Positions 1 through 11,368 of a DNA stretch of 37,453 bases are shown here, piece after piece; the first letter of the stretch is position 1; the number at the start of each line of letters is the position of its first letter. The notes under the pieces are model-generated. The model was not told where the DNA came from. It did not search any database and saw only the letters and a program-made list of their open reading frames with translations. A program made the translations under genes and the position numbers. The stretch comes from Phascolarctobacterium sp. (GTDB taxonomy: Bacteria > Bacillota > Negativicutes > Acidaminococcales > Acidaminococcaceae), in NCBI GenBank assembly GCA_024405615.1, contig JAKSOK010000003.1:1-37453 (forward strand), in the 5' to 3' direction.

Positions 1-35
1 GTTATATTATACTATTTTTTACTTAAACCTTACTG

Positions 36-70
36 AAATAAAAAAGCGCTGCCTATATTATAGACAGCGC
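36..70 (-). terminator. Rho-independent terminator of the GlpA-like operon
   Basis: GCGCTG at 46-51 pairs with CAGCGC at 65-70. Four further pairs close the stem beyond one C-A mismatch, leaving a three-base loop. On the minus strand the stem is followed by a T-rich run (the A-rich stretch 36-45 on the plus strand). It lies directly after the stop of the last gene of the minus-strand operon, so it should end that transcript. Bases 1-35 show nothing I can name. Confidence 0.8.
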
Positions 71-87
71 CAGGTTATTAAAATTTA

Positions 88-459
88 TTAGATTTTGTCC
101 ATATCACGGCTAGCAATTACGTTAACACCCAAACCAAGGATATTTTCGACAACAACATCACCAGTTTTAATAGGAGCTTTTACAGTTACACCACGCAGAA
201 ATGCTGCACATTCTACAACGCGTTCTTTAGGCAGAACAGTCGCAGATACTACAGGCAGTAAAGGCAGCAAGCCACCTTCAACATTAACAGTAGAGGTCAA
301 CATTCTCTTAGGAGCAGTAACTTCATCTTGAGCATATTTAGCACCACGAGGACAGGTATTACCAGTTACACTAGCAAATTTGCCATCTTCCATGGTGACA
401 GTCATTTCGCAGCCCATAGGGCACATAATGCAGTTCATAACTTTAGTTTCAACAGCCAT
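88..459 (-). CDS. DUF1667 family protein (small Cys-rich partner of GlpA/GlpB-like oxidoreductases)
   Basis: This 123-residue protein has four cysteines near its N-terminus (C10, C13, C17 and C36, in a CxxCxxxC...CPRG arrangement). The pattern resembles the Fe-S or metal-binding segment at the start of molybdopterin oxidoreductases and is the hallmark of DUF1667. The rest is a compact domain without membrane segments. It is the last gene of a three-gene operon, 13 bases after the flavoprotein gene, with a strong AAGGAGG ribosome-binding site. In other anaerobes the family is found beside GlpA-like and GlpB-like genes and is assumed to be an electron-transfer or assembly subunit; its exact role is unproven. 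The family call is strong and the function is inferred from context. Confidence 0.85.
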   Translation of the reverse strand: MAVETKVMNCIMCPMGCEMTVTMEDGKFASVTGNTCPRGAKYAQDEVTAPKRMLTSTVNVEGGLLPLLPVVSATVLPKERVVECAAFLRGVTVKAPIKTGDVVVENILGLGVNVIASRDMDKI

Positions 460-472
460 TTTCTTGCCCTCC

Positions 473-1741
473 TTACATTACTAAACCAACAGAAATTTCT
501 TCGCCAATATCAGCAAATTTAGCCTTAGGAATTTCTACAGCAATCATTTCGCTCGGTTTAGCAACAGGTAAAGGTTTGCTTAAGAGTACTTTATCGCCAC
601 TCTTAATCTCTAATTTAACCTTACGATGAGGTGCACCTACGCGCATATACAGCTTAATTTTTTCATCATCAGGAATTTCAGCAGGCAGAGAAACTCTTTG
701 GGGTACGCAAGTACGAACACCATCAATAGCATTAACTTTTACAGTACGTACATCACCTGCTAATTTACCTTGAGCCTTCAAAGCTGCATATTTACCTGCA
801 ATTAAAGATTCTTCTGCTACGAAGTCAACCAGGTCATGTACGTGAACTACGTTACCTGCAGCAAAGAAACCATCTAAGCTGGTTTCACGATGTTGGTCAA
901 CCATCGGGCCAGTAGTCAAAGGATACATATCCAAATCCAGGTTACGAGACAGCTCATTTTCAGGAATCAGACCAACAGACAACAATACGGTATCGCATTC
1001 AATATCAAACTCAGTACCAGGAATCGGATTCATTCGTTCATCAACCTTAGCAACGGTAATACCAGTAACACGTTTTTCACCATGAATCTTAACAATGGTA
1101 TGAGACAAGTACAAAGGAATATTAAAGTCGTTCAAACATTGAACGATGTTACGAGTTAGGCCATTGGAGAATGGGCAGATTTCCAAGCAAGCTTGAACCT
1201 TGCATCCTTCTAAGCTCATACGACGAGCCATAATCAGACCGATATCGCCAGAACCCAGGATAACAATCTTGTGGCCAGGCAAATAGCCTTCCATATTAAC
1301 CATACGTTGAGCAGCGCCCGCAGTAAATACGCCAGCAGGACGTTCACCAGGAATACGGATAGCGCCACGAGTACGTTCACGGCAACCCATGGTAAGAATT
1401 ATGGTTTTACCTTCAACGGTAATTAAACCTTTTTCAGGGTTAGCTGCAACTACAGTACGATCTTTTCTAACTTCCAAAACCATGGTATCAACCATAGTTT
1501 CAATTTCAGGTTTATCTTGAATTAATTCGATAGCTTTATGAGCAAAGCCAGGACCAGTCAATTCTTCTTTAAAGTAGTGCAAACCAAAGCCATTATGAAT
1601 ACATTGTTGAAGAATGCCACCTAATTCACGGTCGCGTTCAATAACAAGAATCTTTTTAGCACCATTTTGCCAAGCACTGTAAGCAGCAGAAAGGCCGGCA
1701 GGACCACCACCAACGATAACTACGTCATATAAATTATTCAT
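473..1741 (-). CDS. FAD/NAD(P)-dependent oxidoreductase, GlpB-like subunit
   Basis: This 422-residue flavoprotein opens with a Rossmann FAD-binding motif, GGGPAG at residues 11-16, with the acidic end of the second strand (VIERD) about twenty residues later. A second nucleotide-binding motif, LGSGDIG, lies near residue 160, as in the pyridine-nucleotide-disulfide-oxidoreductase fold. It starts two bases after the GlpA-like gene, with GGGGAGG as ribosome-binding site, and is followed by the DUF1667 gene. Such triads are known in Thermotoga and clostridia as a probable anaerobic glycerol-3-phosphate dehydrogenase, where this subunit would pass electrons from the GlpA-like subunit to NAD or another acceptor. 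No glycerol kinase or facilitator is nearby, so the substrate is not certain. Confidence 0.85.
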   Translation of the reverse strand: MNNLYDVVIVGGGPAGLSAAYSAWQNGAKKILVIERDRELGGILQQCIHNGFGLHYFKEELTGPGFAHKAIELIQDKPEIETMVDTMVLEVRKDRTVVAANPEKGLITVEGKTIILTMGCRERTRGAIRIPGERPAGVFTAGAAQRMVNMEGYLPGHKIVILGSGDIGLIMARRMSLEGCKVQACLEICPFSNGLTRNIVQCLNDFNIPLYLSHTIVKIHGEKRVTGITVAKVDERMNPIPGTEFDIECDTVLLSVGLIPENELSRNLDLDMYPLTTGPMVDQHRETSLDGFFAAGNVVHVHDLVDFVAEESLIAGKYAALKAQGKLAGDVRTVKVNAIDGVRTCVPQRVSLPAEIPDDEKIKLYMRVGAPHRKVKLEIKSGDKVLLSKPLPVAKPSEMIAVEIPKAKFADIGEEISVGLVM

Positions 1742-1743
1742 AA

Positions 1744-3207
1744 TTATGCCTCCCCGCCATCTACTGGATATTTTTCATAGAACATATTAGAATCTGCGCG
1801 TTCTTTCAAAACTTCCGGAACGGTAATATTCAGTTCACGTGCAATAATTTGAGTTACACGAGGACCGCAGAAACCACCTTGGCAACGACCCATACCTGCG
1901 CGGGTACGACGTTTTACACCATCGACAGTTGTTGCACCAACAGGGGAGTTAATTGCTTCTACGATTTCACCTTCAGTAACAGTTTCGCAACGGCAGATAA
2001 CACGACCATACAGACTATTTTCAGCAATAGCAGCTGCTTGTTCTTCCATAGTCATGCGGCAGAAAGCTTTCTTTGCTGGCAATTCAGCTTTAAATTCAGC
2101 TTTAGCAGCTGCACCAGCAGCTTCAGCAACTTGTTTAGCCAACATTTCACCAACTGCAGGAGCTGCGGTTAAACCAGGAGATTGCATACCAGCAGCATTA
2201 TACAGGTTTTCTACAGCAGCAGATTGACCTAATACAAAGTCACCAGTGCTAGAAACAGCACGTAAACCAGCAAATTGGGTAATAGAAGCACCCATAGGCA
2301 GGTTAGGTACTAATTTACGAGCGGAAGCAATAATTTCGTTCATACCTTCGCTACCAACTGCTTTGTCTTCTTTATTTTCTACTTCATTAGCATTAGGACC
2401 AATGAAGGTGTTACCATGGGTAGTAGTGCAAACTAAAATACCTTTAGATTTTTTGGTGGGGCAGGGGAATACGACACCGTTTACTAAGCTAGCACGAGCA
2501 GTCTTATCAAACAGAATGTATTCGCCTTTACGCGGAGTAATGCTGAAGCTTTCATCACCAGCTAATTTAGCAATATCATCAGCATAAACACCAGCAGCAT
2601 TTACAACATATTTACAAGCAATAGTACCTTGAGTAGTTTCTACACCAGTAATTTTGCCGTTTTCTTTTACAAAACCAACAACACCGCAGTTACGAATAAC
2701 TTCAGCACCATTTTGCACTGCACATTGAGCAAAAGCAATAGCAGCACCAAAAGGCCAGCATACACCTGCTGTAGGAGCCCATAATGCACCCTTTACAGTT
2801 TGAAGATTAGGTTCTTGTGCCAAAACTTCTTCATGAGAAAGAATCTTTAAGCCTTCAACGCCATTAGCTTCGCCGCGTTTTAACAGCTCTTGCAAAGTTT
2901 CCATTTCTTCATCAGTTGTAGCAGCTACTAAAGAACCAGTCCATTCAATATCAAGATTCAGTTCTTTTTGTAATTCATGATAAAGTTTATTACCACGAAC
3001 ATTAGTGATAGCTTTCATGCTACCAGTAGGAGCGTCAAAACCAGCATGCAAAATTGCACTATTTGCTTTAGTAGTACCTAACGCCACGTCAGGCTCTTTT
3101 TCTACTAAAACACATTGCAAATCATACTTGGAAAGCTCACGTAAAATTGCAGTACCAACGATGCCGCCACCAATAACAACAACGTCAGCAGATTTAACAA
3201 ATTCCAT
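1744..3207 (-). CDS. GlpA-like FAD-dependent dehydrogenase with C-terminal BFD-type [2Fe-2S] domain
   Basis: The protein has 487 residues. The N-terminal DAO-type fold has an FAD-binding VIGGGIVG motif at residues 11-18 and a second flavin-contact region ending in AAGMQSPGLTAAPA near 338-351. The C-terminal part carries CxC at 405/407 and CxxxxC at 442/447, the ligand set of BFD-like [2Fe-2S] domains. This two-part architecture is typical of anaerobic glycerol-3-phosphate dehydrogenase GlpA and its relatives, which oxidise glycerol-3-phosphate to dihydroxyacetone phosphate. It is first in a three-gene operon behind a probable extended -10 promoter. Other 2-hydroxyacid or amino-acid substrates are possible because no glp transport or kinase gene is in view. 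Confidence 0.85.
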   Translation of the reverse strand: MEFVKSADVVVIGGGIVGTAILRELSKYDLQCVLVEKEPDVALGTTKANSAILHAGFDAPTGSMKAITNVRGNKLYHELQKELNLDIEWTGSLVAATTDEEMETLQELLKRGEANGVEGLKILSHEEVLAQEPNLQTVKGALWAPTAGVCWPFGAAIAFAQCAVQNGAEVIRNCGVVGFVKENGKITGVETTQGTIACKYVVNAAGVYADDIAKLAGDESFSITPRKGEYILFDKTARASLVNGVVFPCPTKKSKGILVCTTTHGNTFIGPNANEVENKEDKAVGSEGMNEIIASARKLVPNLPMGASITQFAGLRAVSSTGDFVLGQSAAVENLYNAAGMQSPGLTAAPAVGEMLAKQVAEAAGAAAKAEFKAELPAKKAFCRMTMEEQAAAIAENSLYGRVICRCETVTEGEIVEAINSPVGATTVDGVKRRTRAGMGRCQGGFCGPRVTQIIARELNITVPEVLKERADSNMFYEKYPVDGGEA

Positions 3208-3248
3208 TCCTTCACTTCCTTGCTGAATTACTCAAAAATGATACCCTT

Positions 3249-3277
3249 ATTTTACCATATATTAATTTAAAAATGAA
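3249..3277 (-). promoter_or_regulatory. Probable promoter of the GlpA-like operon (extended -10)
   Basis: On the minus strand a TG dinucleotide one base before TAAAAT (3249-3254) makes an extended -10 box. A weak -35, TTCATT (3272-3277), lies 17 bases upstream. It is the best promoter candidate between gyrA and this operon. The -35 matches consensus poorly, so confidence is moderate. Confidence 0.5.
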
Positions 3278-3342
3278 CTATTTTATTGTAGTATTTACAC
3301 AAAATTATATTTTTTTATTTAATATCATTTAACAAAAAGAGC

Positions 3343-3371
3343 AACCTCTGAAACATCACGCTTCAGAGGTT
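3343..3371 (-). terminator. Rho-independent terminator of the dnaA-gyrA operon
   Basis: AACCTCTGAA (3343-3352) and TTCAGAGGTT (3362-3371) form a perfect 10-bp stem with a nine-base loop. Minus-strand T-rich sequence follows (TCTTTTTGTT, complement of 3332-3341). It sits just after the gyrA stop codon. Confidence 0.9.
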
Positions 3372-3404
3372 AGTTTATTATCTATATTTAAGGTACCAAA
3401 TAAT

Positions 3405-5879
3405 TTATTCTTCTGCCTCGTCATTATAGATAGCTGCCAAAGAAACAACTTTATCACCATCGGATAATGTCATTAATTTAACACCTTGAGCATAACGGCC
3501 AAGTTGAGAAATATCCTTAGCATTTTGACGAATTATAATACCTCCAGCAGTAATAAGCATAATCTCTTGTTTTTTATGAATAATCTTCATACCAATAACA
3601 GCACCAGTACGTTCTGTTATTTTTACATTAATTGTACCCTTACCACCACGAGTTTGTTGCTTATAGGCACTAAATGCTGTACGCTTACCAATACCTTGTT
3701 CCGTAGCAGTTAAAACATCACATTCCGCATCTACTTCAGGATCTCTTACATCCATAGCAATAACTCTGTCGCCAAAGTCCTCATTTATATTGATACCACG
3801 AACACCATGTGCAGTTCTTCCCATAGGACGAACATCCTGCTCATTGAATACAATGCAAATACCATTATTTGTTCCCAATATAATATCACATTGACCATTA
3901 GTCAGTTCTACACCTATAAGTTCTTCTTTCTCATCGAGGTTTATTGCAATCATACCAACCTTACGAATGCTATCAAAATCAGACAGATTAGTCTTCTTAA
4001 CAGTACCCTTATTGGTTGCCATGAACATATAATGACCTTCTTGGAATTCTTTTACAGGAATTACAGCAGTAATCTTTTCATCCTGTTCTAAAGGAAGAAC
4101 ATTAATTATAGCTGTTCCTTTCGCAGTACGACTACCCTCAGGAATTTCATAACCTTTTTGACGATATACTCTACCTTTATTGGTAAAGAATAGAATGTTA
4201 TGATGTGTTGTAGTTATGAAGAGATGTTTTGCACTATCTTCAACATTTTTACCAGCACCACCATTCTTACCAACACCGCCACGTTTTTGATTACGGAAGT
4301 TATCTAAGGTTTGACGCTTAATGTAACCACGATGACTAATAGTCACTACGATATCTTCTTCTGCAATTAAGTCTTCCACATCCATTTCAGAAGTATCTAC
4401 TGTAATTTCAGTACGACGCTCATCACCAAAACGTTGTTTCAATTCAATTAAATCTTCTTTAATGATGTTTAACACTTTTCTTTCGTCAGCCAAAACACTT
4501 TCCAACCAATCGATAGTTTGCAGAACATCAATATATTCGTCTTCAATCTTCTTGCGTTCCAAACCTGTCAGACGTTGTAAGCGCATATCTAAAATTGCTT
4601 GAGCTTGACGTTGACTTAATTTAAAGTTTTCCATCAAAGCTGTTCTAGCAATATCTGCAGTAGCGCTACTTCTAATAGTTTGAATAACTGCATCAAGATT
4701 ATCTAAAGCAATTTTCAAGCCCTCTAAAATGTGAGCTCTATCTTTTGCCTTTCCTAATTCGTAACGAGTACGTCTAGTGATAACATCTTTTTGATGTGTT
4801 AGATAACATTCCAAAATTTGCTTCAGATTTAAAACCTTAGGCTGACCATTTACTAAAGCTAGCATAATAATGCCAAAAGAGCTTTGTAATTGGGTATGCT
4901 TCCAAAGTTGATTTAAAACTACACTAGGAACTGCATCACTACGAAGTTCAATGATTAGGCGCATACCTCTTCTATCAGACTCATCGCGAATATCACTGAT
5001 ACCTTCAATTACACCATCTTTTACCAAATCAGCAATATATTCTTGCAAGCGTGCTTTGTTAACTTGGTAAGGTAACTCAGTTACAACAATTTGTTGACGT
5101 CCATCAGGCTTTTTAGGATTAATAGGCTCAAACTCAGCTTTTGCACGAATTTTAACAACACCACGTCCAGTGCTGTAAGCAGACTTAATTCCTTCAGTAC
5201 CTAAAATTAAACCAGCAGTAGGGAAGTCAGGGCCTTTAATTGCTGTCATCAATTGGTGAAGCTCAACATCAGGATCATCGATCAACATTACTAAGCCATC
5301 AATAACCTCACCCAAATTATGAGGAGGAATATTAGTAGCCATACCTACAGCAATACCAGAACTACCATTAATAAGAATAGCAGGTACCTTTGATGGTAAA
5401 ACGCTAGGTTCTTTTAAGGACTCATCATAGTTAGGAACAAAATCAACTGTATCCTTTTCTATATCCTCCAACATTATTTCAGCCATTTTTGCCATACGAA
5501 CTTCAGTATAACGCATTGCTGCCGGTGGATCACCATCCACACTACCAAAGTTACCATGGCCATCAACCATTAAATAACGAGTAGAGAAGTCCTGTGCTAA
5601 ACGCACGATAGCATCATAAACAGAAGAATCACCATGGGGGTGATACTTACCTAAAACGTCACCGACAATACGAGCAGATTTTTTATAAGGCTTATTAGAA
5701 GCCATACCTGCTTCTTGCATTGCATAGAGAATTCTACGATGAACAGGTTTTAAACCATCACGAACATCCGGTAAAGCACGTTGGATAATAACGCTCATAG
5801 CATAATCTATATAAGATTTTTGCATTTCCTCCTCAATGTAGACCGGGAGGACTTTGCCAGTGCTATTTTCCAATTCCAC
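3405..5879 (-). CDS. gyrA: DNA gyrase subunit A
   Basis: This 824-residue subunit breaks and rejoins DNA in the A2B2 gyrase that introduces negative supercoils. The catalytic tyrosine is Y124 in the AAMRYTE motif. The quinolone-determining region reads [10 protein letters not shown], with the unmutated S85 and D89 (equivalent to E. coli 83 and 87). The C-terminal beta-pinwheel begins with a GyrA box at 531-537 that reads QKRGGVG, followed by a glycine-rich stretch. The last residue of the box is not basic as it usually is. The start is GTG at 5879, placed six bases after GAGGTGA. It is the final gene of the replication operon, 52 bases after the thiamine pyrophosphokinase gene and ahead of a strong terminator. 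Confidence 0.98.
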   Translation of the reverse strand: MELENSTGKVLPVYIEEEMQKSYIDYAMSVIIQRALPDVRDGLKPVHRRILYAMQEAGMASNKPYKKSARIVGDVLGKYHPHGDSSVYDAIVRLAQDFSTRYLMVDGHGNFGSVDGDPPAAMRYTEVRMAKMAEIMLEDIEKDTVDFVPNYDESLKEPSVLPSKVPAILINGSSGIAVGMATNIPPHNLGEVIDGLVMLIDDPDVELHQLMTAIKGPDFPTAGLILGTEGIKSAYSTGRGVVKIRAKAEFEPINPKKPDGRQQIVVTELPYQVNKARLQEYIADLVKDGVIEGISDIRDESDRRGMRLIIELRSDAVPSVVLNQLWKHTQLQSSFGIIMLALVNGQPKVLNLKQILECYLTHQKDVITRRTRYELGKAKDRAHILEGLKIALDNLDAVIQTIRSSATADIARTALMENFKLSQRQAQAILDMRLQRLTGLERKKIEDEYIDVLQTIDWLESVLADERKVLNIIKEDLIELKQRFGDERRTEITVDTSEMDVEDLIAEEDIVVTISHRGYIKRQTLDNFRNQKRGGVGKNGGAGKNVEDSAKHLFITTTHHNILFFTNKGRVYRQKGYEIPEGSRTAKGTAIINVLPLEQDEKITAVIPVKEFQEGHYMFMATNKGTVKKTNLSDFDSIRKVGMIAINLDEKEELIGVELTNGQCDIILGTNNGICIVFNEQDVRPMGRTAHGVRGININEDFGDRVIAMDVRDPEVDAECDVLTATEQGIGKRTAFSAYKQQTRGGKGTINVKITERTGAVIGMKIIHKKQEIMLITAGGIIIRQNAKDISQLGRYAQGVKLMTLSDGDKVVSLAAIYNDEAEE

Positions 5880-5931
5880 TTTATCACCTCTTATTTCTTA
5901 ATACCAACATTTATATTAATAAAAAATTAAA

Positions 5932-6654
5932 CTATTTAAAACTACAATATAAACCTATCATACCTTCATGACAAGAACATATCACAGTATTACCATTCTC
6001 AATAACGTTGCTAATAGCATAAGGTTGATACATGTTTAAGCTTTGCTTTTCCAAAGGCCAATGCACACCTTCTATAGATACCTCAGTATTTTGTGTCAAA
6101 GGCAAAAGCGAGATTGCCTCTATAGCTTGATTATTAACAAAATCAAATTTTAATGCTTCCTTTGCTTTAAGAAAAAACATTAATTCTTTATCATCCGCCA
6201 TAATAATCAGGCCTAGCTTATCCTCTGAAATCTTAGTTAAACTGAACACATTGCTATAAAGATGATCAAAACGACCACCCCAAATGCCACTAATAATTAA
6301 GTCCCCAACAGGTAACTTTTGTAATAAAAGCTGTAAATCAGTATCATCTTTTTCTGTAGGGTAGGTTAATACCTCGCTACCTAAACTAGCAGCCTGCTGA
6401 AAAATTTTCTTTCCAGCACTATCAGCATCACCTAAAACTACATCAGGAACAATATTATTTCCCAGGAAATATTTAGCACCTTTATCAGCAGCAAATCTAT
6501 TAACATCACTATTTTTTTCTAATAATGTCTTTACCCAAGATGCAGCTGGCTTACGACCTCCCGCCATAGCAAGAAAGGTTTGTTCATGTCTATATTCATT
6601 TTCACAACTCAGCAATACCTCAGCTTGTGGTAAAGAAAAGACTTTTTTTATCAT
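5932..6654 (-). CDS. Thiamine pyrophosphokinase (thiamine diphosphokinase)
   Basis: The 240-residue protein matches the thiamine pyrophosphokinase family, which transfers pyrophosphate from ATP to thiamine to make thiamine diphosphate. Visible family motifs are AADKGAKYF followed by PDVVLGDADS, the TEKDDTDLQ segment that binds ATP and metal, and GIWGGRFDH near the middle. The C-terminal half is the beta-rich thiamine-binding domain and is more diverged. The start codon overlaps the stop of the upstream 98-residue gene, so the two are probably translationally coupled. Its position inside the gyrase operon is unusual, since this gene is more often near rpe and ribosome-assembly GTPase genes. 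Confidence 0.88.
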   Translation of the reverse strand: MIKKVFSLPQAEVLLSCENEYRHEQTFLAMAGGRKPAASWVKTLLEKNSDVNRFAADKGAKYFLGNNIVPDVVLGDADSAGKKIFQQAASLGSEVLTYPTEKDDTDLQLLLQKLPVGDLIISGIWGGRFDHLYSNVFSLTKISEDKLGLIIMADDKELMFFLKAKEALKFDFVNNQAIEAISLLPLTQNTEVSIEGVHWPLEKQSLNMYQPYAISNVIENGNTVICSCHEGMIGLYCSFK

Positions 6655-6950
6655 TATTTTTTTGTTATGGCAACAGGCTTAATCGTAATTTGACCATCTT
6701 CCTTGGAAACCTTCCAAGTACAATTGCCACCCTTATTTTTCAACCATTCCATACTGATTTCCAACAGAAATCTATTTAAACGCTCTTGAGCATCTTCAGG
6801 TAATAAAAGTTCCTTTTTTGCTGGAGCTTTTACACCTTTAATTTTGCTTTTAGTTACAGTTTCATCTGCATACATACCATTTTCAAAGGTTAAATTTTCA
6901 TTATAACCTTTCAGCATATCTGCATCAGAAAGACCTTTTTTTATTTTCAT
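6654..6950 (-). CDS. Uncharacterised 98-residue protein between gyrB and thiamine pyrophosphokinase
   Basis: I do not recognise this protein. It is soluble and lysine-rich, with a basic central segment (KIKGVKAPAKKE), a predicted amphipathic helix around residues 55-74 (ERLNRFLLEISMEWLKNKGG) and a short beta-like tail (CTWKVSKEDGQITIKP). It has no membrane segment or metal motif. It is likely real: it starts ten bases after gyrB behind an AGAGGTT ribosome-binding site, and its stop overlaps the start of the next gene. Nothing in the sequence shows a function. Confidence 0.7.
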   Translation of the reverse strand: MKIKKGLSDADMLKGYNENLTFENGMYADETVTKSKIKGVKAPAKKELLLPEDAQERLNRFLLEISMEWLKNKGGNCTWKVSKEDGQITIKPVAITKK

Positions 6951-6960
6951 TTTTAACCTC

Positions 6961-9222
<2,262 letters not shown>

Positions 9223-9245
<23 letters not shown>

Positions 9246-10005
9246 CTTGCTTCCTCCTCAAAAATTCTAAGCTATTATTAAATGTCTTTTCATCAATTTC
9301 TAGAGCATTTTTCCCTGTTAAAAGCATTACTGCCATACAGTTATCAATCTCTTCAGCATATCCTAAACGTACCTTTTCAAAATAAAAATTTTCTAACGCT
9401 TCCTTTGCATCAAGAAAAGCAATCCTGTCACATTTAATATATTGCTGACAATCTATAAAGTTAAGCCATGGTTGAATTTTTAAAAGCTCTACTATAGATT
9501 CATGAAGCTTTTTTCTTTCATTTCTTTCACAAACATTGCACAGTTTGTTATCAGAAAGCATTTTGGCTCCACAAACAGGACATTTAATAATTGATAATAC
9601 AGGTTCAACGTCTTTTATAACTTCTTCATTAGAATAATTTACATCAATTTTTCCTGTATGAAATTTTAAATCAACAACCCTCATTCTTCCATCTAAAGCT
9701 TTATTAATTTTTTGCAAAAGCAACTTTTTCATCATGAAAAGCTCATTTGCAAAAAGAGAAGATTTGGTTTTTATTAATAAAGTGTTTCCTTGAAGCTTAG
9801 ATACAGCGCAATTTTTTACTAAATTTTCACCAACAATTTCTTGCCAATGCTTTTCCAAATAGTACTCAATATAACGAACCTTAACTTCTAAAGGAAATTC
9901 TTTTTTTACTTGTTTTTCACCAGGTTGAACAAAAACATTAAAAGTTTTCTTTCTTGGATCAAAAATGTTTTTTAAAATACTATTTGTTTGCTCTAGCTTT
10001 TGCAT
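9223..10005 (-). CDS. dciA: DciA-like (DUF721) helicase-loader protein with zinc ribbon
   Basis: Residues about 40-120 match the DUF721/DciA fold, with the conserved tryptophan W54 in HWQEIVG, the block LLIKTKSSLFANEL, and a following helix. DciA is the ancestral loader or partner of the replicative helicase DnaB. After this domain there is a CxxC...CxxC zinc-ribbon motif (C142, C145, C156 and C159), then a charged alpha-helical tail to residue 260. The extra region makes the protein longer than minimal DciA proteins. It lies one base after recF and overlaps remB, within an origin-proximal operon that fits a role in replication initiation. The zinc-ribbon part has no assigned function. Confidence 0.8.
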
Positions 10006-10006
10006 A

Positions 10007-11134
10007 TTAAGCCTCTTCTATAGCACCTGAAGAAATTTTAAAATAAGCATTATTGGCAAGCTCGGGTATTAATTCTTTGTCATTGACCGTAATAAATGTT
10101 TGAACTCTGCCGTCTATAAAAAGAAGTAATTGTGAACGTCTTTGATTATCAAGTTCACTCATGACATCATCTAAAAGTAGAATAGGAAATTCTCCAATTT
10201 CTTGTTTTACATATTCTAGCTGAGATAACTTTAATGCCAAAGCACCTGTGCGCTGCTGCCCCTGAGAACCAAAAGACTTTATAGACATACCATTGAGTAA
10301 AATTTGTAGATCATCTCGATGAGGACCAATTCCAGTATTACCTCTCAATATATCGACTTGTTCTCTTTCTTGTAATAACCCTAAATAGAAACTTTCCGAA
10401 CACTGATCTATTGATGATGGATATACTAAATTACCAGAGTTTCCTTTTAGCTCATAAGCTACTTTTATTTCTTCCTTATTGCTTGTTAAAGATGAATAAA
10501 TAGTACTAGCTATTTTTTCCATTTTTTCTAAAGCAAGCAATCTTTTTTTTGTTATTTTTGCAGCTAGACTACAAAATTCTTTATTCCATGTAAAAAGAAT
10601 ATCTCTTTTTCCTCCAAATTCTCGTAAATCCTTTAATAATTTATTACGTTGTTGTAAAACACGATTATATTTTAACAGTAAATCATAATAAATAGGATCA
10701 GTTTGAGATATCTGCATATCAAAGAATCTTCTTCTTAAAGCTGGTTCACCCTTTATAAGCTGCAAATCTTCAGGAGAAAACATAACTGTATTTAAAGATC
10801 CATAATGCTCTTTTGGACGTACTTTTACACCATCAAGAAAAATTTCCTTTTTTATTCTCTCTAGCTGTTTAAATCTTTTTATCTTTATTGCGTGATTACC
10901 TGTAAAGCTTTCATAATCAACTCCAACGGCCATTTCACTGCAATTCCACTTTAAAAGTTCTTCTTCTGTACTAGTACGATGAGACAAACCAAAAGATCCG
11001 TAATATATAGCTTCCAAAAGATTTGTCTTTCCCTGAGCATTCTGTCCGTACAGAACATTGATAGTGGAAGATACATTTAATGTACATTGATTATAATTAC
11101 GAAAATTTACAACGTAAAGTTTAGATATTTTCAT
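10007..11134 (-). CDS. recF: DNA replication and repair protein RecF
   Basis: The 375-residue SMC-like ATPase helps load RecA at single-strand gaps and stalled forks. Visible features are the Walker A motif GQNAQGKTN (30-38), the ABC signature-like block FGSQGQQRTGALAL in the C-terminal third, and the Walker B/D-loop LLLDDVMSELD. The FRNY motif near residue 11 is characteristic of RecF. The gene starts 14 bases inside the end of rlbA and is followed one base later by dciA, so it is translationally embedded in the replication operon. Confidence 0.97.
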   Translation of the reverse strand: MKISKLYVVNFRNYNQCTLNVSSTINVLYGQNAQGKTNLLEAIYYGSFGLSHRTSTEEELLKWNCSEMAVGVDYESFTGNHAIKIKRFKQLERIKKEIFLDGVKVRPKEHYGSLNTVMFSPEDLQLIKGEPALRRRFFDMQISQTDPIYYDLLLKYNRVLQQRNKLLKDLREFGGKRDILFTWNKEFCSLAAKITKKRLLALEKMEKIASTIYSSLTSNKEEIKVAYELKGNSGNLVYPSSIDQCSESFYLGLLQEREQVDILRGNTGIGPHRDDLQILLNGMSIKSFGSQGQQRTGALALKLSQLEYVKQEIGEFPILLLDDVMSELDNQRRSQLLLFIDGRVQTFITVNDKELIPELANNAYFKISSGAIEEA

Positions 11135-11357
11135 CCGTTTCTGCTACAACAGTTAATTCAATCTGATCGTCGATATTAACTTTATCACCTAAAAATACTT
11201 TTTTTCTTTTTTCGTGAATAGGAGCATTGTTTATTTTTACCAAACCATCCAAAACTAATTGAAAAGCTTGGCCACCACTATCAACTACTCCAGCAAACTT
11301 TAAAAGCTTATCAACTGTTATAAATTCAGTTGTTATAGCAACTTCAACCTTTTGCAT
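11121..11357 (-). CDS. rlbA: S4-domain RNA-binding protein RlbA/YaaA
   Basis: The 78-residue protein has an S4-type RNA-binding domain. Its core runs from ITVDKLLKFAGVVDSGGQA through GLVKINNAPIHEKRKKVFLGD. Proteins of this kind (YaaA/RlbA) occupy the gap between dnaN and recF in many Bacillota and are thought to act in ribosome biogenesis or RNA binding. The start has a GAGGTAG site, 11 bases after dnaN. It overlaps recF by 14 bases. Confidence 0.9.
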   Translation of the reverse strand: MQKVEVAITTEFITVDKLLKFAGVVDSGGQAFQLVLDGLVKINNAPIHEKRKKVFLGDKVNIDDQIELTVVAETDENI

Positions 11358-11368
11358 ATTCTACCTCA

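Noticed and set aside
3405-5879. Possible quinolone-resistance changes in gyrA
   Set aside because: The key positions are Ser85 and Asp89, the susceptible-type residues.
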